Part shown: positions 54,186-54,285 of the stretch, piece after piece
Numbering within the stretch: position 1 is the first letter of the stretch
Layout: the number at the start of each line of letters is the position of its first letter
Assembly (NCBI GenBank): GCA_004292855.1
Contig: RDXN01000075.1
Coordinates: forward strand, 1-54,285
Source of the DNA: Cytophagales bacterium
GTDB taxonomy: Bacteria; Bacteroidota; Bacteroidia; Cytophagales; Spirosomataceae
Direction of reading: 5' to 3'
Length of the DNA stretch: 54,285 nucleotides
Program-made: the position numbers and the translations under genes
Notes under the pieces: model-generated
What the model saw: only the letters and a program-made list of their open reading frames with translations
The model's database searches: none
What the model was told of the DNA's origin: nothing

Positions 54186-54285
54186 GGGTTCTCTGACAAT
54201 TTCTGGGATTACCTTTATTTATGCAAGAAACCGACTTCTATCAGCAACTACTCGGTCTGCCCCATTTGCAGGTGACAGGTGTGGC
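54186..54285 (+). mobile_element. Left end of an ISL3-like insertion sequence (cut by the window end)
   Basis: The sensor gene's coding sense is lost from about 54186, where GGGTTCTCTGACAATTTCTG begins; this resembles the inverted-repeat end of ISL3-family elements. A transposase-like reading frame starts 35 bases inside. The right end and target duplication are outside the window. Confidence 0.6.
54221..54285 (+). CDS. ISL3-family transposase, N-terminal fragment
   Basis: ATG at 54221 opens a frame reading MQETDFYQQLLGLPHLQVTG up to the window end, like the start of ISL3-type transposases (TDFYQ-x-LLGL). Only 21 residues are visible, so the call depends on this short match and on the adjacent inverted-repeat-like end. 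Confidence 0.6.
   Translation, partial: MQETDFYQQLLGLPHLQVTGV

Overview
The window looks like a chromosome segment of a Bacteroidota bacterium of the order Cytophagales, most likely a Spirosoma-like member of the Spirosomataceae. This rests on gene content and promoter style: large secreted FN3/GEVED proteins, stand-alone LytTR proteins, an Oar-like TonB-dependent receptor, many ~800-residue FtsX-type permeases ending in NPVKSLRSE, ECF sigma factors, and TAnnTTTG-type -7 boxes. No rRNA, tRNA or CRISPR array was recognised.

Layout. 1-10.5 kb is an accessory surface region: the 3' end of a tandem-repeat secreted protein, two stand-alone LytTR DNA-binding proteins, an O-antigen-ligase-like/TPR membrane protein, an intact GEVED+FN3 protein, a second FN3 gene broken by two out-of-frame deletions, and a secreted protein with an internal duplication. 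10.5-11 kb holds a decayed VapC-type toxin with an intact upstream partner. 11-20 kb is mostly housekeeping: aconitase, GbsR-type regulator, DCC-type membrane protein, alpha/beta hydrolase, DNA polymerase IV, two tandem ECF sigma factors and a pentonate-type IlvD/Edd dehydratase. 20-30 kb has secreted and envelope proteins (NTF2-like, lipoprotein, S74 chaperone protein, beta-helix protein, Gly-rich protein, OMP-like protein), an AraC regulator, a TerB-like protein and a GmhA-like isomerase. 30-38 kb has a molybdopterin oxidoreductase, a lipoprotein / ECF sigma / anti-sigma-vWA operon, an Oar-like receptor, a GDPD/PLC-like phosphodiesterase and MogA.

38-54 kb is an array of five FtsX/MacB-type permeases (three in one operon, one alone, one coupled to PadR) with a patatin-like membrane phospholipase between them and no ATPase gene in the window. 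All three permease transcription units have the same upstream architecture: two 16-bp TGTCCG-n4-CGGACA-type dyads 20-21 bp apart, then 54, 54 or 64 bp later a -24/-12-like element. This suggests one sigma-54 enhancer-binding protein controlling the whole array, and is the most interesting signal here. The right edge is a two-component-type sensor gene apparently cut by an ISL3-like insertion sequence.

Other recurring structure: three secreted proteins share a ~65-residue C-terminal module (G-x-W-x-x-P-x-x-W-x-C), and there are REP-like nested palindromes at 22.5 and 29.8 kb. All functional calls are from reading the sequence and family knowledge; no searches were run.
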